Below, one piece after another: positions 26,037 through 33,950 of a DNA stretch of 64,000 bases. Below the pieces are notes generated by a model. That model had not been told where the DNA came from and did not search any database. It saw only the letters and a program-made list of their open reading frames with translations. Source of the stretch: Leptogranulimonas caecicola (GTDB lineage Bacteria; Actinomycetota; Coriobacteriia; Coriobacteriales; Atopobiaceae); NCBI RefSeq assembly GCF_023168405.1, contig NZ_AP025285.1:248001-312000 (forward strand), given 5' to 3'. Each line of letters opens with the position of its first letter. Position 1 is the stretch's first letter. The position numbers and the translations under genes are program-made.

Positions 26037-26351
26037 ATGAACATCGTTGGAATCACTGCCTGCACCGTTGGCATCGCCCACACTTACATCGCTCAGCAAA
26101 AGCTCATCGATGCAGCCCAAGCTGCGGGCGACAATGTGCGCATCGAGACCCAGGGGACCATCGGTATCGAGAACCAGCTTACCGATGAGGAGATCGCTGC
26201 TGCAGACATCGTCATTCTGGCAGTGGACGTGAACGTTTCTGGCCAAGAGCGCTTTGAGGGCAAGCGCGTGGTGAAAGTCCCTACCGAAATGGCCATCAAA
26301 TCGCCCAACAAACAAGACGGTCTACGCCTTTACCCTCACCCTGCAGGCTGA
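26037..26351 (+). pseudogene. Fructose-type PTS EIIB, joined out of frame to an EIIC remnant
   Basis: MNIVGITACTVGIAHTYIA is the start of a fructose-family EIIB, with the phospho-accepting cysteine in GITACTVG; the segment VVKVPTEMAIKSPN is near its normal end. After about 92 genuine residues the frame runs into the coding sequence of a PTS EIIC but in the wrong phase, giving a spurious tail and a stop at 26351. The EIIB core is nearly complete and might fold. The ATG follows TTAGGAGA. The cause is a deletion whose junction lies near 26305-26312. Confidence 0.8.
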
Positions 26352-26841
26352 GGGTATCAATGGTCCGGTGACCGTGCTGCAGCTGGCTAACACCGCAGTG
26401 CCCATTGGCTTTGGCTTTGCCTACCTGGTCTCCAAGGTCATGCGCAAGCACATCTACCGTGAGGGCGAGATCGAGACGCTGAAGTCTGCGGTGCCCATGG
26501 GCGTAGTGAACATTGTGGAAGGCATCATCCCCATCATCATGAACGACCTGGTGCGCGGCATTGCTGCCTCTGCCTGCGGCGGCGCAGCCGGCGGCGCGGT
26601 GCTCATGACTCTCACTCAGGGTGCGGGAGCCACGGTACCCTTTGGCGGTTTTCTGATGCTTCCCACCATGGGCGCCCTCTGGTGGGCCGGTCTTGCCGCC
26701 ATCGCCACCAATGTGGTGGTGACCGGCGTGGTTTACGCCGTCATCAAGAAGCCGGTGCCTGCCGAGGATCTGAACTCCGAGGCCTATGTGGCTGCCGAGG
26801 AGGAAGAGGACCTGGACCTGGACGCGCTGCAGGTGCTCTAA
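26311..26841 (+). pseudogene. Fructose-type PTS EIIC, C-terminal fragment
   Basis: From NKTVYAFTLTLQAEGING onward this frame matches the last 45 percent of the intact EIIC at 32396-33520 (shared TVLQLANT, PMGVVNIVEG, IPIIMNDLVRG, PFGGFLMLPTMG, and similar acidic ends D-x-D-x-LQV). About 200 N-terminal residues, including most membrane segments, are missing, and there is no start codon with a ribosome site. It is a remnant of an EIIB-EIIC pair in which some 600 bases or more were lost. Confidence 0.82.
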
Positions 26842-27010
26842 GAGCTGTGCCTAGGAGGGAAGGCGGCGCGTCTTGCTAAGAGGTGGCGCCTTCCCTACGT
26901 ACCTGGCAATTTAGGGCCTTTTGGCGAGGCGGGAGGCGAAAGCTGAAGTCTTGCCAGCCTCTTACCTCGCCCTTGCATCTAGCTGGGCGCCTGCCCAGAA
27001 AGGAATCACC

Positions 27011-27172
27011 ATGAAGTTCTTCATTGACACTGCCGATCTCGCAGAGATCAAGACCGCCTACTCCTGGGGCTGCATGGCAGGAGTCACCACCAACCCCTCC
27101 CTCTATGCCAAGACCGACCGCGGCCTGGCCGCCTTCGAGGCCGACTGGAAAAAGGTTACCGCCGCCCAGTAA
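27011..27172 (+). pseudogene. Truncated transaldolase/fructose-6-phosphate aldolase
   Basis: [20 protein letters not shown] and [12 protein letters not shown] are the first two strands of the FSA/transaldolase family, whose members are about 215 residues. Here a TAA ends the frame at residue 53, after KKVTAAQ, and nothing downstream resumes the fold; the lysine of the active site is absent. The start has AGAAAGGAAT upstream, so the 53-residue product may still be translated. It was probably part of the same sugar-phosphate operon. Confidence 0.8.
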
Positions 27173-27252
27173 GGCGCACACCTCCTCTGCGCGACGAGCA
27201 TGCGAGCTCTCGCCTTCCTGCGCTTTTGAGCGCCCCAACCTAAGGCATCGCT

Positions 27253-27303
27253 GCTCGCCCCCTTAAGGCCTCCGGCTTTAAGGGGGCGAGCTTTTCTCGG
27301 CAG
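27253..27303 (+). terminator. Rho-independent terminator whose T-tract runs into the TGCCGAGAA element
   Basis: A perfect 14-bp stem, GCTCGCCCCCTTAA with its complement, is followed by TTTTCTCGGCAG. The T-run is therefore the start of a minus-orientation copy of the element (27293-27303). Confidence 0.88.
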
Positions 27304-27325
27304 GGATGTGCCGACAAAGATGCGT

Positions 27326-28555
27326 TTACTGGCCTAGCAGCCAATCGCAGATGTTGGTAATGACGATGCCTTCTGAAGTTGTGCCGGTACCCAAGCGATC
27401 GGTGGTGAGGAGGAGTCGGGGATAGGCATCGGTGAGACGGCGCAGGGGCTCTAGCTCGCGCTGGAGGGTGATCTCATCGGCTACTGACCAGCTCACTTGC
27501 ACATAAAGGCGCTCGTCACCGCGTGTGGCAACAAAATCCACCTCGGCGTTGGGCAGTGCTCCGACTCGTGGTGTCCAGCCATGGCGAAGCAGTTCGTTGA
27601 AGACCACGTTTTCCAGCATGAAGCCGCGATCCTTAGTAGGGTCAAACCCATTGGGTAGATTGCGAAGTCCGGTGTCACAGGGATAAAGCTTTCGCAAAGG
27701 ACGAAGTACTTCTTTGCCCCCCACTCCTGTTTGAGGGCAGGAGGTCACCACATAGGCGTGCTCGAGAGCTCGCAGGTAAGCATCCACTGTTTCAGGGGAT
27801 ACTTTGCGTCCAGTGCTTTTTAATACGTTGCATATATTATTTGCAGAAACTAGATTGCCCGAGGTAGAAAACGTAAACGCGATAAGCCTATTGAGCAGTT
27901 CCAGATCCCGGATGTGTCCATGGGTGGCAACATCATTGAGTACCACAGTGTCAAAGATGGCGCTAAGGAGCGCTCGACGCTCATCAATGCTTGTATGAGT
28001 AAGTCGAGCTAAGCCTGGCATGCCGCCAAAGAGGAGATAGTCGTTGAACAGCTCGTCTGTAGTAGCTTTTTCACCAGCGCTCTGGCGAAACGCCAGATAC
28101 TCTTCGAAGGAAAGCGGCATCATAGAAAGCTCGACATAGCGTCCCGCGATGAGGGTGGCGAGGTCTCCCGAGAGCACGTGAGCATTAGAGCCAGTGAGAA
28201 GGATTTGAGTTTGAGGGAGCGTTTGAAGCCTGCGGATAGCTTCCTGCCAGTGCGAGACTTCCTGGATCTCATCTAATAACAGGTAGAAGGGGTGAGCTTT
28301 GGAGGCCTCTTCAAGCCTGGGGGCCACTATCTCAAGCAGCCACTCGGCGGTGGGGTGTAGAGGCGTCCCGTATTCGTCAAACCCATGTTGATAGATGTTG
28401 GAATCAGGGACGCCCATTTTCCTAAGGCGTTCAGCTGCCAAGTTAAGCAGGGAGGATTTGCCGCAGCGACGCACGCCAGTGATGACTTTGATTTCCTCAA
28501 GCTCCATCAGTTGGGTTAGGCGCTCTTCATACTGGGGACGAGGGACGAGATTCAT
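27326..28555 (-). CDS. AAA-family ATPase with DUF4143 domain
   Basis: A 409-residue protein. The ATPase half has Walker A GVRRCGKSSLL near residue 27 and Walker B FYLLLDEIQEV near residue 92, with sensor region ILLTGSNAHVL. The second half is the DUF4143 domain with a C-terminal PD-(D/E)xK-like core (NAEVDFVATRGDERLYVQV). Such genes are common mobile-like accessory genes in gut bacteria, sometimes discussed as toxin-antitoxin or transposon-linked, but no function is settled. The ATG at 28555 follows CAGGAGAG. It interrupts the sugar locus on the opposite strand and has palindromic repeats at its promoter. Confidence 0.9.
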   Translation of the reverse strand: MNLVPRPQYEERLTQLMELEEIKVITGVRRCGKSSLLNLAAERLRKMGVPDSNIYQHGFDEYGTPLHPTAEWLLEIVAPRLEEASKAHPFYLLLDEIQEVSHWQEAIRRLQTLPQTQILLTGSNAHVLSGDLATLIAGRYVELSMMPLSFEEYLAFRQSAGEKATTDELFNDYLLFGGMPGLARLTHTSIDERRALLSAIFDTVVLNDVATHGHIRDLELLNRLIAFTFSTSGNLVSANNICNVLKSTGRKVSPETVDAYLRALEHAYVVTSCPQTGVGGKEVLRPLRKLYPCDTGLRNLPNGFDPTKDRGFMLENVVFNELLRHGWTPRVGALPNAEVDFVATRGDERLYVQVSWSVADEITLQRELEPLRRLTDAYPRLLLTTDRLGTGTTSEGIVITNICDWLLGQ

Positions 28556-28576
28556 GGGCTCTCCTGAGGTAGGGTT

Positions 28577-28638
28577 TATCGGTTGTAGCCGATAAACCCT
28601 AGTATACTGACTAGATTTACGGTTGTAGCCGATAACTT
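28577..28638. promoter_or_regulatory. Direct repeats of a TTATCGG palindrome upstream of the DUF4143 ATPase
   Basis: TTATCGGTTGTAGCCGATAA at 28577-28596 is a palindrome with 7-bp arms; CGGTTGTAGCCGATAA recurs at about 28621-28636, and a degenerate third copy (CGGGTGTAATCG) follows near 28659. The copies lie just before the ATPase start and look like an operator array or a promoter-linked hairpin. Confidence 0.5.
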
Positions 28639-28639
28639 A

Positions 28640-29004
28640 TCCTATATACATTAAGTCTTCGGGTGTAATCGAAAAGACGACCTACAATCATGGAGTTTGC
28701 GGTTATATCTAAAGACTTTGCTGTCCGCATGTCCCCTTCTTCCGGTCCTCATGTTTAACGCTGGCATAATGGGAGGCGTAGTCGTGCTGCAGGTGCGTGT
28801 GATCAGCCGAGCAGGAGAGCAACGAGATCAAAGCGGCGATGCCCATGGATCTCTTGGCACTGGTGGTCTCGGTGCCGCTGCTTTGACGAGTTGTCCCGCG
28901 AGGGCCGAGTAGTGCGCCGCCGAGGTGCTGTAAGAGGTTGCAGGGTTTATCGGAAAGAAGGTTTATCGACAAGGAAAGCCGTGGCGAGTCGGAACGCCCG
29001 TGGC
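28640..29004. other. Gap without a supportable gene
   Basis: About 365 bases between the repeat array and the C39-like gene. Short open frames exist on both strands, but none has a ribosome site or recognisable family. It may hold the remains of a degraded gene. Confidence 0.35.
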
Positions 29005-29829
29005 TTATCCAGTTGCCGAGAACGACCACAACCCGCGCACCTGGCTCAACGTGCGCTCCAAGTCCCAGGATTGCTGGGAGCGGGGCTCGGAGTTGGGATC
29101 CATGACGCGGAGCTGGCCGGCGTCGTCGATGCTTGCGAACACAATGAAGTGGCCGCTGGAGGTGAAGTCGCCAGGCCCCATGGAGGCGATGAGCGGATGG
29201 CCGCAGGAGAGCTCTTGCTGCACTGCGTGGGGATCGGCGGGGATGGTGTGGGGCGTGAGGCCCAGGGTGGCGGCGCCGGCGTCCATGAGGGTCCAGGCGG
29301 TGAGGCCGTCGATGATGTGTCCGTCGCGGGTGGCGAGCGCGGCAGCGTCCACCGGCGTGAAGTCGGTGTTGCCGGTGAGGGCGATGTAGACGGCCGATAA
29401 GCAGGTAGGTCCGCACCCGGAGGTGCCGATGGTGGCGCCGGCGTAGGGCTTCTGGGACCAGGCGGGATCGGTTTGGTAGAGATGGGGCACTGTTCCTAGC
29501 CGCCATTGGCTGGCTGGATCGCTAATCCAGGCTCCCTGGGAGTCCCTGAGAGCAGAGGTTGCGCAGCTCAGAACCCCCACAGCAAGGAGAAGCACGAGGA
29601 CGGCGGCTATAAGGGGTCGCAGATTTCGGCGCAGGCGGGGTACCAGTGACCAGATGCGGGCTTTGGGATGGGGGTGTTTCTCGGCAGGCTTTTTTGCAAG
29701 GTAGGGATTGGCAGGGAAGTAGGGCGCCCTAGGGAAGTCTGACCCAGCCTGTGGGGAGTGCGGATGAGCCTGGGACTTTTGCCTGGTAGCAAGGGTAGCA
29801 GGGTGAGTGTAGGGCGAGCGCCTCTCCAT
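29005..29829 (-). CDS. C39-like cysteine peptidase family membrane protein
   Basis: A 274-residue protein: a polar, Pro/His-rich N-terminus of about 70 residues, one membrane segment (LIAAVLVLLLAVGVLSC) and an extracytoplasmic domain of the Peptidase_C39_2 type. The catalytic triad candidates are the cysteine in TIGTSGCGPTCLSAVYIALTG (first Cys of CGPT), the histidine in GHFIVFASID and the aspartate in MDPNSE. The ATG at 29829 follows AAGGAGG. The N-terminal tail holds a copy of the window-wide element (PAEKHPHP, 29674-29689), and the last codons use its core TTCTCGGCA (F-S-A). Likely a cell-surface peptidase or amidase; substrate unknown. Confidence 0.8.
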   Translation of the reverse strand: MERRSPYTHPATLATRQKSQAHPHSPQAGSDFPRAPYFPANPYLAKKPAEKHPHPKARIWSLVPRLRRNLRPLIAAVLVLLLAVGVLSCATSALRDSQGAWISDPASQWRLGTVPHLYQTDPAWSQKPYAGATIGTSGCGPTCLSAVYIALTGNTDFTPVDAAALATRDGHIIDGLTAWTLMDAGAATLGLTPHTIPADPHAVQQELSCGHPLIASMGPGDFTSSGHFIVFASIDDAGQLRVMDPNSEPRSQQSWDLERTLSQVRGLWSFSATG

Positions 29830-29960
29830 AGAGGCCTCCTTACGACGTGGTGGCGCTTCTATGGTGGGCGTAAGGCTTGTCCTTGTCCGTGACGGCGGCC
29901 TTACGGTTGCTCACAAGTTCGTAAGGAATGGGGAGCTGGATTATCCGGAGGCTTGTAGGT

Positions 29961-30150
29961 CTGCCAATCTGTCCGGTGTGGAAGATAAAACTGCCAATCT
30001 AGGCAGTTTTATCTTGGGCGCAGCCAAATCCCGGGACAAAACTAAGTAGATTGGCAGGCCAACGGTGGAGAATCACGCGATTTGAGGGCAAAAGCCTGCC
30101 ACTCTACCCACTTTGGCTTGTAGGCCTTCCAATCTGCCTTCTCTGGCAGG
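29961..30150. repeat. Cluster A of a second imperfect palindromic repeat (CTKCCAATCT ... TGGCAG)
   Basis: Copies of CTGCCAATCT occur at 29961 and 29991, an inverse copy AGATTGGCAG at 30048-30057, and a full unit CTTCCAATCTGCCTTCTCTGGCAGG in two halves at 30126-30150. The unit is 24-25 bases with TGCCAA/TTGGCA-like arms. A second cluster lies at 38970-39145. Outside these repeats the 29830-30385 gap has no gene I can support. Confidence 0.6.
29982..30015. terminator. Perfect hairpin within repeat cluster A
   Basis: AAGATAAAACTGCC pairs perfectly with GGCAGTTTTATCTT over 14 bp with a 6-base loop. It has AT-rich outer ends on both sides, so it may terminate transcription from either side. Confidence 0.6.
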
Positions 30151-30385
30151 TTGGAGTGGGGGTGGCAACAAAGCGTGGAGCAGATAGCAGTGGAGCTGGC
30201 AGGCAAATGTGTGGCAGGTCGGTGAGGTGGCAGGCACGCGAGGAGCAGGCGAGGCCCGTGCCGGGGTAAGGCAAATGTACAGAACGCTCAGTAACAAAGG
30301 GCCATTTTTCTAGGGCTGGACGAAGACGCGCTCAGCGGGTCGTATCTTCTAATCGTCCTTAAAATCCCTTCCAGAAAGGAATACC

Positions 30386-31117
30386 ATGGTCCCCACCAAG
30401 CCCGCTTCTGAGATGACCCGTGCCGAGCTCGCTGCCTACATCGATTAGTCTGTCCTCAAGCCCGAGCTCACCGTCGAAGACATCAAGAAGTACACCCAGG
30501 AGGGCATCGATTACGGATGTGCCACCATCTGCATCAACCCCTCCAGCTTGCCCATCGTTGCTCCCATGGTGGGGGGCACCGACACCGGCCTTTGCGTAGT
30601 GTGCGACTTTCCCTTTGGCGCCAGCTCCACTCAGTCCAAGGTGACCCAAGCCCAGGCCATCATGGACGGCTATGACATCCAGGACTTGGATATCGTGGCC
30701 AACTACGGCCGCCTGCGCTCTGGCGACCTGGACTACGTCACCCAGGACATCCGCGCCGTGGTGGATGCCTGCCACGCCAAGGGCGTCGTGGTGAAGGTCA
30801 TCATCGAGACCGACTCCCTCACCCCCGAGCAGATCAAGGGCGGCACCCGCTGCGCCGTAGACGCCGGCGCCGACTTCATCAAGTCTTCCACCGGCCTCTA
30901 CACCGGCGGCGAGCAGAGGGGCGCCACCCACGAGGTAGTGGACCTCATGATGGAAGCGGGGAACGGCGAGATCCAGGTGAAGGGCTTCGGCGCCATCCGC
31001 GACCAGATGCACTTCTTCGAGCTCATCGACCGCGGCATCGACTGCATGGGCATCGGCTATCGCTCCACCCCCACCGTCCTGGGCTTTAGCCAGGACGTCT
31101 CCTGCGACGCCTGCTAG
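30386..31117 (+). pseudogene. deoC: Deoxyribose-phosphate aldolase gene interrupted by an in-frame TAG
   Basis: The frame from ATG 30386 encodes a full-length DeoC (243 codons) except for TAG at 30446-30448, codon 21, where the family has the conserved histidine of Y-I-D-H. Downstream the enzyme is intact: SVLKPELTVEDIKKY, CVVCDFPFG, the lysine region VVVKVIIETDSL, and the Schiff-base lysine in DFIKSSTGLYTGG. A normal ribosome site (AGAAAGGA) precedes the ATG. Either the gene has just been inactivated or the base call is wrong. DeoC splits deoxyribose 5-phosphate into glyceraldehyde 3-phosphate and acetaldehyde. Confidence 0.85.
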
Positions 31118-31176
31118 TGTCTCACCCTCACGCGCCCATCCATCCCACGGCGCGCCTGCAAGCTCTGAGACGGGGT

Positions 31177-31213
31177 CCTTCTCGGCAGCCTGGCCTTGCC
31201 GAGAAACCCGCCT
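31177..31213. repeat. Inverted pair of the TGCCGAGAA element
   Basis: CCTTCTCGGCAG at 31177-31188 faces TTGCCGAGAAACCCGCC at 31197-31213. It is in the gap between deoC and the YdcF-like gene, which carries three copies. Confidence 0.75.
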
Positions 31214-31250
31214 TCCTATCAGGGCTTCCTTGCCTGTCCCATCGCTTATG

Positions 31251-31269
31251 CTGCCGAGAAACCCGCCCC
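31251..31269 (+). repeat. TGCCGAGAA element, consensus copy
   Basis: CTGCCGAGAAACCCGCCCC, a full consensus copy, lies just before the ribosome site of the YdcF-like gene. Confidence 0.75.
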
Positions 31270-31287
31270 TTGTGGAAAGGAACCTTT

Positions 31288-32121
31288 ATGAGTACCACCT
31301 TTGAGGACTGCCAGAGCACCGGTTTTGCTCAGGGCTCTAAGGAGTGCGCGGCCCTGGAGCAAGATGCAAAGGATCTCAACCTTATCGCGAGCTTTGTAGG
31401 TGTGCGCGACGTGCCCGAGCTCACCGCTTGCGCGGTGGAAGATAAGTTGGGTGGACCGGCAGACGTGGCCGTGCTCTTTGGTGGGGGCGGCCCTGCCACC
31501 GCAGATGCTCTGGCCGCTGCCATGAAGGCAGGGGTGGCCACCCGCTATGCCATAGCCGGCGGTCATGGGCATACGACCTCGCGAGTCTACGATGCGCTTT
31601 CGGCTCGCTTGCCAGAGGGTGCCATCTCGCCGGGGGCCAGCGAGGCAGAGATGTTGAATGCCTATCTGGGCCATCGCTACGGGCTCTCTGTAGACCTGCT
31701 AGAAAAAGAATCTACCAACTGCGGTTATAACGTCATCAATCTATTGACGCTTTTGGATGAGCGGTCCATCGACGCTTCGCGCTTCGTGCTCATCCATGAC
31801 ATGCCGTTTCAACGTCGCATCTCGTCCACCATGGAGCTGGAGGCCTCGGAGGCCTGTTGGGTCAACTACGCTGCTTGGCAGGCCCAGGTGGGCGTGAAAG
31901 ATGGGAAGCTGGTCTACCTAGAGGCGCCCGAGGCTATGTGGTCGCTGGATCACTATCGCTCCCTGTTGCTTGGGGAGGTGCAGCGGCTCTGGGACACTCC
32001 GGAGGGCTATGGGCCTCGCGGCAGCTGCTTCTTGGCCCATGTGGAGATGCCTCAGGAAGTTGTTGCCGCCTATCAGCGCCTTTGCGCCCGCTATCCAGAC
32101 GGGCCCCGCCAGGCGGTCTAG
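31288..32121 (+). CDS. YdcF-like (DUF218) family protein
   Basis: A 277-residue protein resembling the E. coli YdcF group of the DUF218/SanA fold. The core has VAVLFGGGGPATADALAAA, a glycine-rich segment AIAGGHGHTTSRVYDAL, then SEAEMLNAYLGHRYGL and ESTNCGYNVINLLTLLDE, matching the family's conserved acidic and Asn/Thr residues. No signal peptide or membrane segment is seen, so it is cytoplasmic like YdcF, which binds S-adenosylmethionine in one structural study; a catalytic function is unknown. The ATG at 31288 follows GGAAAGGAA. It is intact, unlike deoC upstream. Confidence 0.75.
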   Translation: MSTTFEDCQSTGFAQGSKECAALEQDAKDLNLIASFVGVRDVPELTACAVEDKLGGPADVAVLFGGGGPATADALAAAMKAGVATRYAIAGGHGHTTSRVYDALSARLPEGAISPGASEAEMLNAYLGHRYGLSVDLLEKESTNCGYNVINLLTLLDERSIDASRFVLIHDMPFQRRISSTMELEASEACWVNYAAWQAQVGVKDGKLVYLEAPEAMWSLDHYRSLLLGEVQRLWDTPEGYGPRGSCFLAHVEMPQEVVAAYQRLCARYPDGPRQAV

Positions 32122-32395
32122 GTAGCGCGTGCTTCCAAGCGCATTGAGGGTTCCGGCACGAGAGGCTTCGGGTGAGAGGTTTGGGGCCTCCCGTGCTTTT
32201 CATTGAGCGGATGGAAGTTAATAATTAGATTAGTGGGTTTTGGCCGCATCCCTGAAACCTGTAGACTGAAGGCCAGCTGACGTCCCGTAATTGCTAGGAA
32301 ACCCACGCGACCGGGCCGCATCAAAGTGCAGGGTCGCGCCAGAACCTCAGAGCGTCAGCGGTGCCTGCAAGTCTGCCGCCTCAAAGGAGTGCGCC

Positions 32396-33520
32396 GTGAG
32401 AGACCTCTTTAAACCCGCTGCCCTCAAAGAAGCCCTGCTTACCGCCATCTCCTATATGATCCCCATCGTGTGCGGGGCGGGATTCGTCATGGCCATAGGC
32501 ATGGCGCTGGGCGGCACGCAGGCTCAAACCCTCACACCAGGCTCCTACAGCCTCTGGGATGCCATGGCCTCGCTGGGCGGCGCGGCCCTCAACATGCTGC
32601 CCATGATCATCTCCTGCGGTATTGCCTTTGCCGTCGCGGGCAAGCCCGGCATCGCCCCAGGCCTGGTTACAGGTCTTGCGGCCATCACCGTGCAGGCGGG
32701 GTTCATCGGCGGGATCCTGGGCGGCTACGTGGCCGGATGGCTGGCCGCCGCAGCCTTGCGCTATCTCAAGGTGCCCGACTGGGCCCAGGGCCTCATTCCC
32801 ACCCTCATCGTTCCCTTTGTGGCCTGCCTGGGCGCCGGCTTGGTGATGGTCTACGTCTTTGGCGCTCCGGTGGCCTGGTTCACCCATGCCCTCACCGATT
32901 TCCTGCACTCCATGAGCGGCGCGTCCAACACCCTCTTTGGCGCACTGGTGGGCGTGCTGGGCGTGGTGGACTTTGGCGGCCCCATCAACAAGACGGTCTT
33001 CGCCTTCTCCCTCACCCTCCAAGCAGAGGGCATCGACGGCCCTATCACCGTCCTTCAGCTGGCAAACACCGGCGTGCCCATTGGCTTTGGCTGCGCCTAC
33101 CTGGTCTCCAGGCTCTTCCGCAAGCCCATCTACACTGCCGCCGAGGTGGAGACCCTCAAAACCGCCGTCCCTATGGGCGTGGTGAACATCGTCGAAGGTA
33201 CCCTGCCCATCATCATGAACGACCTGGTGCGGGGCGTCATTGCCACCGGATGCGGAGGTGCTGTGGCCGGCGCCGTCATCATGGGCGTCACCCAAGGGGC
33301 TGGGGCCAGCGTTCCCTTTGGCGGGTTCCTCATGCTTCCCACCATGGGCCAATTCTGGTGGGCCGGACTTCTGGGCATCCTGGCCGACGCCGCCACCATC
33401 GCCCTGGTCTACACCCTTCTCAAAAAGCCGATGCCCAAAGAGGCTCAAGACATCGCGGCTTATGTGGCCCAAGAGGAGCAGGAGCCCCAGCTAGACCCCG
33501 ACGACCTCCAGGTCATGTAG
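32396..33520 (+). CDS. PTS fructose-family EIIC transporter subunit
   Basis: A 374-residue EIIC with eight or more membrane segments, starting MRDLFKPAALKEALLTAISY and containing IVCGAGFVMAIGMALGG, GVVDFGGPINKTVFAFS and PMGVVNIVEGTLPIIMNDL. The GTG at 32396 follows AAAGGAG. It transports and phosphorylates a sugar only together with EIIA and EIIB, and neither lies next to it; the closest EIIB is at 26037, ahead of a damaged paralogous EIIC. This EIIC could serve that orphan EIIB. The acidic tail (EEQEPQLDPDDLQVM) is shared with the damaged paralogue. Confidence 0.92.
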   Translation: MRDLFKPAALKEALLTAISYMIPIVCGAGFVMAIGMALGGTQAQTLTPGSYSLWDAMASLGGAALNMLPMIISCGIAFAVAGKPGIAPGLVTGLAAITVQAGFIGGILGGYVAGWLAAAALRYLKVPDWAQGLIPTLIVPFVACLGAGLVMVYVFGAPVAWFTHALTDFLHSMSGASNTLFGALVGVLGVVDFGGPINKTVFAFSLTLQAEGIDGPITVLQLANTGVPIGFGCAYLVSRLFRKPIYTAAEVETLKTAVPMGVVNIVEGTLPIIMNDLVRGVIATGCGGAVAGAVIMGVTQGAGASVPFGGFLMLPTMGQFWWAGLLGILADAATIALVYTLLKKPMPKEAQDIAAYVAQEEQEPQLDPDDLQVM

Positions 33521-33571
33521 CTACCGATAATCCCTTTCATCCCACCCAGCGCTCCTGTCCTAGGCGGCAGG

Positions 33572-33604
33572 GGTTCTCGGTATCGATCCTTGCCGAGAAA
33601 CTCC
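33572..33604. repeat. Inverted pair of the TGCCGAGAA element
   Basis: GGTTCTCGGTA faces TTGCCGAGAAACTCC, with one copy degenerate, 50 bases after the EIIC stop. Confidence 0.65.
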
Positions 33605-33703
33605 GCGGTCTCAGTCGGCGTCCTTGGGTTCCTGGCTGCTTTGGGCAGCGGGACGTTTAGGTAGCCGTCAGGTTACAGGGGCTGTGCGTAGGGGCGCATT
33701 GGG

Positions 33704-33710
33704 TTATACT
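33704..33710 (+). promoter_or_regulatory. Probable -10 region of the leucine operon
   Basis: TTATACT lies about 40 bases before the leader peptide start. A clear -35 box is not visible. Confidence 0.4.
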
Positions 33711-33751
33711 TTCGTTTCAGTTGGCTTGAAGCTTTAGGGAAGGGAGGCCCC

Positions 33752-33862
33752 ATGAGCACCCATCGTGTCGTCTGCGTTGGCACTCGTCGTGCTGCAATCA
33801 TCCTCGGGGCCTGCTGGTCCTCTGAGCTTCTGCTCGCTCTTGCTACCAAGACGCGAGCTTAA
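33752..33862 (+). CDS. Leucine-operon leader peptide
   Basis: A 36-residue open frame, ATG at 33752 with GGGAGG upstream, rich in branched-chain codons: AAIILG in the middle and ELLLALA near the end, with three Val codons early. It is followed 15 bases later by a GC-rich hairpin with a T-run and then leuA. This is the arrangement of ribosome-mediated attenuation: stalling at Leu codons when leucyl-tRNA is scarce would prevent the terminator and allow leuA transcription. I know of no other role for so short a frame here. Confidence 0.85.
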   Translation: MSTHRVVCVGTRRAAIILGACWSSELLLALATKTRA

Positions 33863-33877
33863 CCACTACCTGTCAGA

Positions 33878-33914
33878 AGCGCGCGTCGACCTGGGGCCGC
33901 CGCGCGCTTTTTTG
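33878..33914 (+). terminator. Attenuator of the leucine operon
   Basis: AGCGCGCG pairs with CGCGCGCT, followed by TTTTTT, between the leader peptide and leuA. Confidence 0.85.
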
Positions 33915-33950
33915 TGCATCGGGAGCGGCCCTTTAAGCTAAGGAGGAGCC

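Noticed and set aside
28709-29004. Small peptide gene on the minus strand after the C39-like gene
   Set aside because: The frame lacks a ribosome site and a recognisable precursor-peptide pattern, and it is short enough to arise by chance.
29961-30150. Possible CRISPR array from the repeated CTGCCAATCT words
   Set aside because: Units are imperfect, unevenly spaced and in both orientations, with no constant-length spacers and no cas genes nearby.
30446-30448. Pyrrolysine decoding of the TAG codon in deoC
   Set aside because: The family has histidine at this site, no pyrrolysine genes are visible here, and nothing suggests TAG suppression in this window; loss or error is simpler.
32381-33472. 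A 363-codon minus-strand frame opposite the PTS EIIC
   Set aside because: It is a mirror of a well-supported membrane protein gene, with Gly/His/Gln-rich low-quality translation.
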